Source: Mucilaginibacter sp. PAMB04168 (GTDB taxonomy: Bacteria > Bacteroidota > Bacteroidia > Sphingobacteriales > Sphingobacteriaceae). From it: a stretch of DNA of 64,000 bases. Numbering within the stretch: the first letter of the stretch is position 1; every line of letters starts with the position of its first letter. The DNA lies in the NCBI RefSeq assembly GCF_039634365.2, contig NZ_CP155079.2, forward strand, positions 3,348,001 to 3,412,000, written 5' to 3'. A program made the translations under genes and the position numbers. The notes beneath the pieces were generated by a model that was not told the origin of the DNA, ran no database searches, and saw only the letters and a list, made by a program, of their open reading frames with translations. Of the stretch, positions 47,929-57,029 are shown in pieces.

Positions 47929-48903
47929 ATGAATAACATTTCAAATATAGGGGTTTACACCTCCGGGGGCGATGCGCCCGGCATGAATGCAGCCATCCGT
48001 GCTGTGGTTAAAACAGCCCTGTTTAATAAAATAGAAGTTACAGGTATTCGTTTGGGTTATGAGGGGATGATTACCGGCGATATGCACGCTATGACGCCAA
48101 AATCGGTTGGTAATATTATCCATCGCGGGGGCACTATACTTAAAACAGCCAGAAGCGAAGAGTTTAGAACCGAAGCGGGAAAGCAAAAGGCTTACAAACA
48201 GCTAAAGCGCTTTGGTATCGATGCGCTGGTTGCTATTGGCGGCGATGGCACTTTTACCGGTGCTAATATGTTCAGTGAACTGTTTGATGTTCCGGTTATA
48301 GGCATACCGGCTACTATAGATAACGATTTGAAAGGAACAGATTTTACAATAGGTTATGATACGGCGTTAAATACGGTGTTAAAGTCTGTTGACCAGATCA
48401 GGGACACAGCCGAATCTCATGACCGCTTGTTTATTGTAGAGGTAATGGGCCGCGACTCAGGTATGATAGCCATGCGGGCAGGTATTGCTGCTGGCGCAGA
48501 GGCGGTAATGTTGCCTGAAATTAAGAACAACCTGGAGCCTGTTTTTCAAAAACTGGAAGATTCGCGTCATCATAAAAGCTCTAAAATTTTAATTGTTGCT
48601 GAAGGCCAGGAAATAGGCGGAGGATTTGAGATAGGACGTATAATTAAAGAGAGATTTCCTCAGTATGATACTCGGGTTTCAGTTTTAGGCCATATGCAGC
48701 GTGGTGGCCACCCCAGTTGTACAGACAGGGTATTGGCAAGCCGCTTTGGAGTTGCAGCAGTTGAAGGCTTGCTTCAGGGTCGAAGCCAGGAGATGGTTGG
48801 CGTAAGGCACCATGACATTGTATATGTACCCTTAAAAGAAGCTATTTTACAACCTTCAGAACTGGACTTAAACATGCTGAAGATCATTGACGTGCTGGCC
48901 TGA
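47929..48903 (+). CDS. pfkA: ATP-dependent 6-phosphofructokinase
   Basis: 324 residues, the usual length for bacterial PfkA. It phosphorylates fructose 6-phosphate to fructose 1,6-bisphosphate in glycolysis. Motifs are YTSGGDAPGMNAAIRAVV (nucleotide-binding loop), AIGGDGTFTGA, IPATIDNDLKGTDFTIGYDT with the catalytic Asp, EVMGRDSGMIAMRAG (sugar phosphate) and GHMQRGG. GGDG rather than GGDD, and Ala rather than Lys before TIDND, indicate ATP rather than pyrophosphate as donor. The ATG follows a ~90-bp leader after a promoter-like element. It appears to stand alone. Confidence 0.97.
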   Translation: MNNISNIGVYTSGGDAPGMNAAIRAVVKTALFNKIEVTGIRLGYEGMITGDMHAMTPKSVGNIIHRGGTILKTARSEEFRTEAGKQKAYKQLKRFGIDALVAIGGDGTFTGANMFSELFDVPVIGIPATIDNDLKGTDFTIGYDTALNTVLKSVDQIRDTAESHDRLFIVEVMGRDSGMIAMRAGIAAGAEAVMLPEIKNNLEPVFQKLEDSRHHKSSKILIVAEGQEIGGGFEIGRIIKERFPQYDTRVSVLGHMQRGGHPSCTDRVLASRFGVAAVEGLLQGRSQEMVGVRHHDIVYVPLKEAILQPSELDLNMLKIIDVLA

Positions 48904-48966
48904 TATAGCCGCTTACCGGAGACATTTGTACCTAAGGCCTGCAAATTACAGATGCCCTAACTTAAA

Positions 48967-48998
48967 TTGTACAGAGGCTCAAGGTAATTGTAACTTTG
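48967..48998 (+). promoter_or_regulatory. Promoter of the FAD oxidoreductase gene
   Basis: TTG at 48967-48969, a 21-nt spacer, then TAACTTTG at 48991-48998 (exact TAnnTTTG), 25 bp before the start codon. Confidence 0.5.
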
Positions 48999-49023
48999 GC
49001 CCGGCTCCTCTATTGGGCAGTAT

Positions 49024-50469
49024 ATGAAAAAACTGGAAAAGCGGGATTACGATGCCATTGTGGTAGGTTCAGGGCCTAACGGCCTTTCTGCGGCCATCTT
49101 ATTACAGCAACACGGCCTCCAGGTTTTAGTAGTAGAAAGCAAAAGCACTATAGGAGGCGGTTTGCGCACTGCAGAGCTTACATTACCCGGTTTCAAGCAT
49201 GATATTTGCTCAGCCATTCATCCTTTAGCGCTGGGTTCACCATTTTTTAAAACGCTGCCACTTCAGCAACATGGTCTGCAGTATGTTTTGCCTGAAATAG
49301 ATGCCGCACATCCTTTTGATAACGGTAAAGCAGCTGTGCTTAAACGCTCCATACATGAAACGGCAGCACTGCTGAAGGCCGATCAAAATACTTATCTCAA
49401 ACTATTAGCGCCTCTTGTAAAAAGCTGGGCTGGTTTATCGCCTAATATATTAGGGCCTCTTCAATTCCCTAAGCACCCGCTTGACTTTGCCCGGTTTGGT
49501 TTATTGGCCTTGCAACCGGCCACTCTGCTAGCTAAAAACTTTAAAACTGCAGAGGCACGGGCACTATTTGCCGGCATGGCTGCCCATGCCATACAGCCAT
49601 TGGGCAATCTAGCCACATCGGCTGTTGCTTTGGTACTGCTGGCTAATGGCCATTTGGGCGGGTGGCCTATTCCAAGGGGCGGCTCGCAAGCTATCGCTAA
49701 TGCATTGGCCGGTTATTTCTTATCGTTAGGCGGTAACATACAAACCGGTAACCATGTTACTTCGCTGGCACAGTTACCATCAGCACATGCCGTGCTGTTT
49801 GATGTAACACCTAAACAGCTTTTGCAAATAGCTGGTCATCAATTTTCGTCACTTTACAAGTGGCAGTTAGAACGCTACCGTTACGGAGATGGCGTTTTTA
49901 AGATAGATTGGGCGCTGGACGCTCCCATCCCATTTAAGGCTCAGGAGTGCCGCAAAGCCGGAACTATACATTTAGGAGGCACGCTTGAGGAAATTGTTAT
50001 GGCCGAAAATGCATCGGCTAAAGGCAGGCATGCGGACAAGCCTTATGTACTGCTGGCCCAGCAAAGTTTATTTGACAATACCCGGGCGCCCGAGGGCAAG
50101 CACACGGCCTGGGCTTACTGCCACGTACCAAACGGTTCCACTAAAGATATGACGGTTAGTATAGAACAGCAGGTAGAACGCTTCGCACCTGGCTTTCGCG
50201 ACCGCGTTTTAGCCCGGCACACATTCAACACACAACAAATCGAAGAACATAACGCCAACTATATAGGCGGCGATATTAACGGCGGCAGGTTAAATATAGC
50301 ACAATTGTTTACCCGCCCTGCTTTGCGCTGGTCTCCTTACAAAACCTCGGCAAAGGGTTTGTATATCTGCTCTTCATCCACTCCACCTGGTGGTGGTGTG
50401 CATGGTATGTGTGGTTACCATGCAGCCAAAAGGGTCTTGAAGGATCTGTTTCATATCATCACCCCATAA
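49024..50469 (+). CDS. FAD-dependent NAD(P)-type oxidoreductase (phytoene-desaturase-like)
   Basis: 481 residues. The N-terminal dinucleotide-binding fold DAIVVGSGPNGLSAAILLQ has GxGxxG and ends in VVESKSTIGGGLRT, as in phytoene desaturases and amine oxidases. The C-terminal FAD region carries STPPGGGVHGMCGYHAAKRV, the second typical motif. The first ~100 residues (HDICSAIHPLALGSPFF) match a large Bacteroidota and actinobacterial group of uncharacterised desaturase-like enzymes. It is not in a carotenoid cluster, so the substrate cannot be named. It follows pfkA by 120 bp with its own promoter match. Confidence 0.85.
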   Translation: MKKLEKRDYDAIVVGSGPNGLSAAILLQQHGLQVLVVESKSTIGGGLRTAELTLPGFKHDICSAIHPLALGSPFFKTLPLQQHGLQYVLPEIDAAHPFDNGKAAVLKRSIHETAALLKADQNTYLKLLAPLVKSWAGLSPNILGPLQFPKHPLDFARFGLLALQPATLLAKNFKTAEARALFAGMAAHAIQPLGNLATSAVALVLLANGHLGGWPIPRGGSQAIANALAGYFLSLGGNIQTGNHVTSLAQLPSAHAVLFDVTPKQLLQIAGHQFSSLYKWQLERYRYGDGVFKIDWALDAPIPFKAQECRKAGTIHLGGTLEEIVMAENASAKGRHADKPYVLLAQQSLFDNTRAPEGKHTAWAYCHVPNGSTKDMTVSIEQQVERFAPGFRDRVLARHTFNTQQIEEHNANYIGGDINGGRLNIAQLFTRPALRWSPYKTSAKGLYICSSSTPPGGGVHGMCGYHAAKRVLKDLFHIITP

Positions 50470-50597
50470 TAATAAGCCAGAAAAAAATACTTCGAGTATT
50501 GTAAGTGCCAGACCGTGACGCGATGAAAAGACGCATAAGGCATTAAGTTACGGTATGATATAAGCAAGATTTGAGCAGATAATGCTACTTTTAGTTC

Positions 50598-52178
50598 ATG
50601 ACAGAGCAGTTCCCTTTCTATATAAGTCTTGTTATTGCCATTGTTATACTGGTGATGATTGCAGATAAGGTAAAGGTAGCCTATCCGGTAGTGTTAGTTG
50701 TTGCTGGGTTGGGCATTAGTTTTATGCCGTTTATGCCGGCTGTGCGCATGAATCCCGACTTGATTTTTGTCGTTTTCCTGCCGCCGCTGCTATATGAGGC
50801 TGCCTGGGCTATTTCCTGGAAAGAACTTTGGCGCTGGCGGCGCATTGTAGGTAGTTTTGCATTTGTGGTTGTTTTTTTAACGGCCTTGTCTGTTGCGTTT
50901 ATAGCCAACCGGTTCATTCCCGGGTTTTCACTCGCTCTCGGCTTTTTGCTGGGCGGCATTGTGTCGCCACCTGATGCTGTAAGCGCTGGCGCTATTATAA
51001 AATTTGTAAAGGTACCCAAACGGGTGTCCTCTATTTTGGAAGGTGAGAGTTTACTTAACGATGCTTCGTCATTAATCATTTTTCGTTTTGCCATGATTGC
51101 ATTGGCTACCGGCCAGTTCATTTGGTACAGCGCCGCTTTGAGTTTTGGCTGGATGCTACTGGGTGGTTTAGGTGTAGGTTTGATTGTAGGCTGGTTGTTT
51201 ATGAAGGCACACCGGCATTTACCTACCAATGCCAATATCGATACTGTTTTAACCCTGGTAACGCCTTACGTAATGTACATTATTGCCGAGGAAATACATA
51301 GCTCGGGCGTGTTGGCTGTGGTAAGCGGCGGCTTGCTGCTGTCCAGCAACCGGCATTCGTTTTTAAGCGGCAGCTCTCGTTTAAGGGGCGTAAACGTATG
51401 GGAGAGCTTAGCCTTTGTACTTAACGGACTTGTTTTTTTACTGATAGGGCTCGAACTGCCCGAAATTACGGCCGGGCTTAAGCAGGAAGGGGCCAGTATC
51501 TCTGGAGCTATTGGTTACGGCTTGCTGGTTACAGGCGTACTTATTGTAACCAGAATTATGTCTGCCTACGGTGCGGTGTTTGTAACGCTGATTGCCAGAA
51601 ATTTTATCAAAGTTGCAGACCCACGCAACCCCGGTTTTCAAACGCCGTTAATATTGGGATGGACCGGCATGCGTGGAGTAGTTTCACTTGCGGCCGCCTT
51701 ATCCATACCAGTGCAAATGAGCAATGGCGCTGCGTTTCCGCAGCGGAGCCTCATTCTGTTCATTACTTTTGTTGTTATCCTGGGTACATTACTGCTTCAG
51801 GGTCTTACTTTGCCTGCGCTGATCAAAAGAATCAAAATACCTGACTTTCATGACTACCCACCCGAAGGCGAAGCCGAAAACTACATACACCGCGAACTGG
51901 CCAAACATGCCTTGCAACACCTTGACAGTAAGTACACCGGGCAATGGGAAAATTCGCCTTTACTACAGCAAATGGCAGCCAAATGGCAAGGTAAGGTTAA
52001 CGATGATGCTGAAGTGGCTATTTCATTGGAATACAGGTCTATTTACCTGGACCTGCTGGATAAGCAACGGAACTGGCTCATTCAAAAGAACGATCACGAT
52101 GAGCATTTTGACGAAGACATAATCAGGAAGCATTTGCGCTTGATTGATATTGAGGAAGAAAAAATCAGGTCGCTTTAA
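50598..52178 (+). CDS. CPA1-family Na+/H+ antiporter
   Basis: 526 residues. It exchanges cytoplasmic Na+ for protons across the inner membrane. About 11-12 membrane helices cover residues 5-415, with the family motifs GGIVSPPDAVSAGAI, LEGESLLNDASSLIIFRFA and GWTGMRGVVSLAAALSIP. A ~110-residue hydrophilic cytoplasmic tail follows, rich in charged residues (EEKIRSL at the end), and may have a regulatory role. The stop is convergent with the kinase of the Kdp cluster, 55 bp away, so the two ion-transport loci are adjacent but oppositely oriented. No clear promoter or terminator was found. Confidence 0.92.
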   Translation: MTEQFPFYISLVIAIVILVMIADKVKVAYPVVLVVAGLGISFMPFMPAVRMNPDLIFVVFLPPLLYEAAWAISWKELWRWRRIVGSFAFVVVFLTALSVAFIANRFIPGFSLALGFLLGGIVSPPDAVSAGAIIKFVKVPKRVSSILEGESLLNDASSLIIFRFAMIALATGQFIWYSAALSFGWMLLGGLGVGLIVGWLFMKAHRHLPTNANIDTVLTLVTPYVMYIIAEEIHSSGVLAVVSGGLLLSSNRHSFLSGSSRLRGVNVWESLAFVLNGLVFLLIGLELPEITAGLKQEGASISGAIGYGLLVTGVLIVTRIMSAYGAVFVTLIARNFIKVADPRNPGFQTPLILGWTGMRGVVSLAAALSIPVQMSNGAAFPQRSLILFITFVVILGTLLLQGLTLPALIKRIKIPDFHDYPPEGEAENYIHRELAKHALQHLDSKYTGQWENSPLLQQMAAKWQGKVNDDAEVAISLEYRSIYLDLLDKQRNWLIQKNDHDEHFDEDIIRKHLRLIDIEEEKIRSL

Positions 52179-52233
52179 CACTATCAAAGTAAAACGGCCC
52201 CCATTGCTGTAAATGGTAAAAGAACTACTATCA

Positions 52234-53982
52234 TTAATAGGAAGCTGGCAAACTAAAAACAAACCTACTACCTTCACCTATAGCGCTTTCAACCCATATT
52301 TTACCTTGCTGCGCTTCTATAAAGTCTTTTGATATGGCAAGCCCCAGGCCCGATCCCGATTTATTCTGTCCATCTGTAGGTACCTGAAAATAACGATCGA
52401 ACAAGCGCTTCTGGTACTGCTCATCTATACCCTTACCGAAATCGCGCACCGAAAACTCAACTTGTTTATGACCTACGGCCAACTTGACGATGATCTTCGA
52501 TTTTTCGGCACTGTATCGCAATGCGTTTGATAAAAAGTTAACCAGCACCCAGGCCGTTTTTTCTACATCAGCCTGCACTTTGGGTAAATGCCCATCGCTA
52601 ACCACATCTATAGCTATCCCCTTTTGCCCCGCCTGAAAATTGACCGAATTAATTGCATAATCCACTATCTGCATTGGGTCAACCGGCACAAAATTTAATT
52701 GAATGTTTCCGGTTTCAACTTGCGATAGCTCCAGCAATTCGCTGGTAATTTTGAGCAAACGGGCGCTATCATCGGCAATGTGTTCTACCAGTTGCTGTTG
52801 TTCAGTGTTCATGGCTCCTACCCTTTCGTCCTTCAGCAATTTTAGGCTCATCTTAATAGAAGATATCGGCGTTTTTAGCTCATGCGATATGGTTGCAATA
52901 AAGTTTGTCTTAGCCTCATCACGCTCCTTAAACTCGGTAATATTGCGCAACACATAAACTTTGCCAGCCGATTTGGTAGCAATTTTAATTGCATCACTCT
53001 GCTTATCCAGGTTAGGCACAAAGATATCACGGCTTTGCAGCTGAAAATGCAATTCCTTGCTATCGAGCACAATCTTCAGTGCCTTAACAGCCGAATCATT
53101 TGTGATGATAGACCGAAACAGGTCGTTGTTCTGAACCAGCTTTTGGGTGTTTTGGCCAATCACCTTATCCTCAGTAATGTTGAGTACTTTGCGCGCCGTA
53201 TCATTCATAAATAACACCTCCTGCTTTTCGTCTACACCTACAATGGCATCCTGCATTTGCTCAATGATGGTTTCGATTCGCCGCTTTTCGGATAAAACGG
53301 TGGCCAGGTTGCTGTTTTCCCACTCATTGAGCCGGGCCGCCATGTTGTTAAAGGCGCCGGCCACTTCGGCAAACTCATCGCCCTGGTCAAAATGCAATCG
53401 TTTGCTGTAATTACGCTCGCTAATCTCGCGGATACCCTCCAGCAGTGCACGCAAAGGGTTGGCAATAAAACCCGGGAAATTAACACTAAAACTAAATAGT
53501 ACCAGAAAAGTAAAGGCACCGGCAATACCCAGCATTAAACTAGCCTGGTTTACCGATGCCCTTGCAGCGTCATTTTTGCGCACAATAGCCTGCATGTTTA
53601 ACAACTCAATTTGCCGTAAATGCGAACGGACCTCTCTTTGGGCCACTTGCTGATTAAGGGGCGTGTGTTGGTGGTTAAGCTGATCAAAAGCTACGCGTAG
53701 TTGGGCTACCGCTTGCTGCTCGCCTTTCTCGGTTACATTGTGTTCCTCTTTACCCAACTGCTTATCAAACTGCGCTGCAACTGCTGGTGCAAGGGGCAAG
53801 TTGTTCTCATCCAGCAGGGTACGCATCTCGCGGGTGTAGCTCAGGGTTTCATAATTGTCTTTTAAAATTACTTTGGCATTGTTGGAGATATCCTGAATAT
53901 AATAAAGGGAGATAGCACCAAAGAACAGGACCACGACAAACAAAAAGCCGAATCCTAGTCTGAGTTTGGTTTTAATTTTCAT
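52234..53982 (-). CDS. HAMP-PAS sensor histidine kinase of the Kdp cluster
   Basis: 582 residues. A first membrane helix at about 9-28 (LGFGFLFVVVLFFGAISLYY), a periplasmic four-helix sensor at about 30-145, a second helix at about 152-172, HAMP at about 172-225 (NPLRALLEGIREISERNYSK), PAS at about 235-345 (QDAIVGVDEKQEVLFMNDTARKV), HisKA (FIATISHELKTPISSIK) and an ATPase domain ending the protein (GSGLGLAISKDFIEAQQGK). Its start overlaps the stop of the truncated kdpD by 4 bp (ATGA), so translation is coupled. It most likely provides the kinase half that this KdpD lacks, with a different membrane sensor, signalling to the sigma54-type regulator upstream of kdpF. Confidence 0.9.
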   Translation of the reverse strand: MKIKTKLRLGFGFLFVVVLFFGAISLYYIQDISNNAKVILKDNYETLSYTREMRTLLDENNLPLAPAVAAQFDKQLGKEEHNVTEKGEQQAVAQLRVAFDQLNHQHTPLNQQVAQREVRSHLRQIELLNMQAIVRKNDAARASVNQASLMLGIAGAFTFLVLFSFSVNFPGFIANPLRALLEGIREISERNYSKRLHFDQGDEFAEVAGAFNNMAARLNEWENSNLATVLSEKRRIETIIEQMQDAIVGVDEKQEVLFMNDTARKVLNITEDKVIGQNTQKLVQNNDLFRSIITNDSAVKALKIVLDSKELHFQLQSRDIFVPNLDKQSDAIKIATKSAGKVYVLRNITEFKERDEAKTNFIATISHELKTPISSIKMSLKLLKDERVGAMNTEQQQLVEHIADDSARLLKITSELLELSQVETGNIQLNFVPVDPMQIVDYAINSVNFQAGQKGIAIDVVSDGHLPKVQADVEKTAWVLVNFLSNALRYSAEKSKIIVKLAVGHKQVEFSVRDFGKGIDEQYQKRLFDRYFQVPTDGQNKSGSGLGLAISKDFIEAQQGKIWVESAIGEGSRFVFSLPASY

Positions 53983-55112
53983 GAGAGTATCACTAAATCG
54001 GTTTCTGTAGCGGCTATTTTTTTAAGCAGCTCGTTAAACACTGCAGTGCGTAAAATTACCTGAAATAAGCTTAAGTGCGGCTTGCCAATACAAATGGTGG
54101 TTACTTCGCGCTCTTCGGCTATTTGCATAATGGTTTGGGTGATCTGGTCGCTTTTAATTTTCACCACCTCGGCGCCTAATTCGGTAGCCAGTTTAAAGTT
54201 ATTAATTAAATGCCGCTGCTTGTCGAGCTTAATTTTGTCGAGACTTTCGCTGCTGCTTTGCACGTACAATACCACCCAGGGCGACCGGTAGTAAGAAGCC
54301 AGCCTGGCGGTTTTGCGGATCACTATTTTGGCCGTAACTGAGTTTGACGAAATACAGGCCAAAAATTTCTCGGGGCGGAGTTTGATCTGCTTAGGTATTT
54401 CGTTGTCAATTTTACGTTCCAGGTGATGTGCTACTTCTTTCAATGCCATCTCGCGCAACTGCAATATCTTATCGCTCTGAAAAAAGTTCTGCAATGCCAG
54501 TGCTATCTTGCCCTGCTCGTAAATTTTCCCTTCCTTAAGCCGGTCTATGAGTTCGTCGGCGGTAAGGTCAATGTTTACAATCTCATCAGCCAGTTGCAAT
54601 ATCTTATCGGGGATGCGCTCAGTGATGGCAATGCCGGTAATATCTTCAACTTCCTCGTTCAGGCTTTCCAAATGCTGAATATTTACAGCACTTATTACGC
54701 TAATTCCGGCCTCCAGTATATCCAGCACATCCTGCCAGCGCTTCCCATTCTTGCTGCCTTCAATATTGGTATGGGCCAGTTCGTCAACAATAACTACCTC
54801 CGGGTGCCGGTTCAAGATACCCTGCAAGTCCATTTCTTCGAGTTGCTTGCCTTTATAAAAGGTTTTGCGGCGGGCTATTACGGGTAATCCATCCAACAGG
54901 GCATGTGTTTCGGCTCGGTTGTGGGTTTCTATATAGCCAATTTGTATGCCTATACCGTTACGCTGCAGGGCATGCGCTTCCTGCAGCATACGGTAAGTTT
55001 TGCCAACACCTGCGCTCATGCCGATATATACCTTTAGCTTGCCACGCCTGGATTTTTTAACCAGCTCGATAAAGTTCTTAACCGAACCGTCCTTATGTTC
55101 TTCTTCGGGCAT
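53979..55112 (-). CDS. kdpD: KdpD cytoplasmic sensor half (KdpD domain plus Usp), without kinase
   Basis: 377 residues against about 895 in Escherichia coli. The N-terminal KdpD domain at about 22-230 has the Walker A motif GMSAGVGKTYRML and the conserved VVIVDELAHTNIEGSKNGKRW. A universal-stress-protein-like domain at about 245-377 follows (RPEKFLACISSNSVTAKIVI, CIGKPHLSLF). The membrane helices, GAF and kinase modules of full-length KdpD are missing; a separate kinase gene overlaps its end by 4 bp. In other bacteria this half reads out potassium and, in some, cyclic di-AMP. Splitting rather than decay is likely because the reading frame is clean and the neighbour supplies the kinase. Confidence 0.92.
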   Translation of the reverse strand: MPEEEHKDGSVKNFIELVKKSRRGKLKVYIGMSAGVGKTYRMLQEAHALQRNGIGIQIGYIETHNRAETHALLDGLPVIARRKTFYKGKQLEEMDLQGILNRHPEVVIVDELAHTNIEGSKNGKRWQDVLDILEAGISVISAVNIQHLESLNEEVEDITGIAITERIPDKILQLADEIVNIDLTADELIDRLKEGKIYEQGKIALALQNFFQSDKILQLREMALKEVAHHLERKIDNEIPKQIKLRPEKFLACISSNSVTAKIVIRKTARLASYYRSPWVVLYVQSSSESLDKIKLDKQRHLINNFKLATELGAEVVKIKSDQITQTIMQIAEEREVTTICIGKPHLSLFQVILRTAVFNELLKKIAATETDLVILS

Positions 55113-55185
55113 CTTGGGTACTCATTAAAGGTGATTGTGTTTAGTTGGTTGCTCAACCTTTTGCAACAAACCGGCTTTAACATTA

Positions 55186-56271
55186 CTAAAACGAAACGGC
55201 TATGCTTGCCGTGATAGCCGGGTTGGTGTTTACTGCATTACCCAACCTGTTAAATATTACATCTTTACTATCATATACTTTACCTTCTAAGCGTAGTAGG
55301 CCATTGCTTACCGGTGCGTAATCCAAGTTAATGGAATAGCCTGTGGTTTTAAAACCATTAGGCGTCCCGGTGGCTATAATGACGCCATTTTTGTCCTGAT
55401 AATACTCAACCCTGCCAGCCACCGCCCATTGCGTAGCTAACTGGTAGCGGGCAATGGCTACGGGAGAAATAATATAATTGTATTGGTTACTGCCTTTGGC
55501 CTGCTGCTGCATACCGTAATCGAAACCAGCTGTTAACCCAAAGGCGCTGCTGAGCTGAAACACGCCGTAAAAGTTGTTATAAAACCTGCGTACACGTACA
55601 GAGTCAGCTCCCTCTGTTCCTAAATAATTGCTGTAATTAAGGGTAATTTTATCAGTTGGCTTGTAGTAAACCTGCAAACCACCGGCGGGCTTGCTGTTGG
55701 CATCCTGACGGTTAATGCGTTGCCATCCGTTAAGGTATAAGCCTGTTAGGGTTAGCTTACCATCTGTTGTGGTGTATCCCAGCTTTACGCCCGATTCATA
55801 ATAAGGTGTATTTTCGGCCAGGATGCTGCGGGTTAACGTCCAGCAATCTTTTGAAATAGCACTTTCAAACCCGATGTGCGAGGCGAAGATACCCGCATCG
55901 AGCCATAGGCTGGCTGTTTTTGAGAGCTTTACACCAGCATTAGCCTCCAGTATATTCTTAAGAACCCCAGGTTCGGCAGCTAAATTAGCATTGGCATAGG
56001 TGCCTGCCATAACAGCCATGTTGGCTCTTATACTGCCGTTATCATAATTGGCTTTTATAAAACCCAGGTTCAGGTTTACCTCGTTGTGCCGGTTGTGCGA
56101 ATAGATAAATCCCGGGCGGTTATTATTGGTTGGCCGATTAAAATCGAACCCATAGTAAATTTCGGCATAACCGCTAACGGTTAATTTACCGGCTTTTGTA
56201 CTGTCCTGGGTTTGAGATTTGGCTAATAAAGTGGTGCAGCTAAGCGCTGCTATGAGCAGAATATTTTTCAT
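55186..56271 (-). CDS. Outer-membrane beta-barrel porin in the kdp operon
   Basis: 361 residues. Signal peptide at about 1-19 (LLAKSQ), then alternating beta-strands across the whole protein (LTVSGYAEIYYGFDFNRP, GVKLGYTTTDGKLTLTGLYL, TGYSINLDYAPVSNG), ending in the typical barrel terminus ITASIAVSF with a final Phe. It looks like the BBP2/OmpL-like porin group of Bacteroidota. It lies between kdpC and the kdpD half, on the same strand, with a 142-bp gap after kdpC. It may let K+ or a counter-ion cross the outer membrane when the Kdp pump is induced; that is inferred only from position. Confidence 0.8.
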   Translation of the reverse strand: MKNILLIAALSCTTLLAKSQTQDSTKAGKLTVSGYAEIYYGFDFNRPTNNNRPGFIYSHNRHNEVNLNLGFIKANYDNGSIRANMAVMAGTYANANLAAEPGVLKNILEANAGVKLSKTASLWLDAGIFASHIGFESAISKDCWTLTRSILAENTPYYESGVKLGYTTTDGKLTLTGLYLNGWQRINRQDANSKPAGGLQVYYKPTDKITLNYSNYLGTEGADSVRVRRFYNNFYGVFQLSSAFGLTAGFDYGMQQQAKGSNQYNYIISPVAIARYQLATQWAVAGRVEYYQDKNGVIIATGTPNGFKTTGYSINLDYAPVSNGLLRLEGKVYDSKDVIFNRLGNAVNTNPAITASIAVSF

Positions 56272-56413
56272 TGCGTGTTGTCAGTTTTGCTATAAATCAT
56301 TCGGTCATTAGTGTGGTAACGAGAGCAATCTTTTTTTGCAGCGTAAACTTTTTGCCACTAAAAGGTCCCTCATTAGTATTGGTGATGACAAAGGATGTTA
56401 TGGTAGTTTCGGG

Positions 56414-56977
56414 TTATTTCTTTAATGCGTCTAATGCCACATTCAGTTTAAGCACATTAACGCTTGACGGACCGAACAAGCCTATTAATGGCTTTTGTGT
56501 ATTGGCAGCAACCAATTGAGCCACCTGTTTTTCATCCAGCTTACGAATTGCGGCTACTCTTTTTACTTGTATAGCAGCTGCTTCGGGTGAAATGTCGGGA
56601 TCTAAACCGCTGCCCGATGCCGTAACCAGATCAGCAGGTATGTCGCTCTTTTTAACACCGGGATTATATTTTAATAACGTATCTATGCGGCTTTGTACAT
56701 CCTTTAAGTAATCGGGGTTACTTGGACCTTTATTAGAACCGGCAGAACCTGCGGCATTGTAACCTACTGCAGATGGGCGCGTCCAGAAATATTCCGGCTT
56801 ATCAAACTTTTGGCCCAGCAGTGCGTAGCCTACAATTTTCCCATTGAGGGTTACTTTCTCACCATCACACTGCCCTTTGGCCAATTTGCCGGCAAAGGAA
56901 ATTAATACAGGGTATATTACACATAATAGTATTACGAGTACCAGTGTTAGTCTTAATGACTGTGTTAAACTTTTCAT
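56414..56977 (-). CDS. kdpC: K+-transporting ATPase subunit C
   Basis: 187 residues, the usual length. One N-terminal membrane helix (LRLTLVLVILLCVIYPVLIS) is followed by a periplasmic domain with family motifs YFWTRPSAVGYNAAGSAGSN, the typical SGSGLDPDISPEAA and VAQLVAANTQKPLIGLFG. KdpC stabilises the KdpFABC complex and is needed for ATP-driven K+ uptake. The gene starts 52 bp after kdpB. Confidence 0.96.
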   Translation of the reverse strand: MKSLTQSLRLTLVLVILLCVIYPVLISFAGKLAKGQCDGEKVTLNGKIVGYALLGQKFDKPEYFWTRPSAVGYNAAGSAGSNKGPSNPDYLKDVQSRIDTLLKYNPGVKKSDIPADLVTASGSGLDPDISPEAAAIQVKRVAAIRKLDEKQVAQLVAANTQKPLIGLFGPSSVNVLKLNVALDALKK

Positions 56978-57029
56978 TTTATTATTTTATTTATTGTTAT
57001 AATGACGCGTTTTAATTCATTTGGAGGGG

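Noticed and set aside
50681..51235. 184-codon ORF on the minus strand
   Set aside because: Antisense to conserved antiporter motifs; shadow frame.
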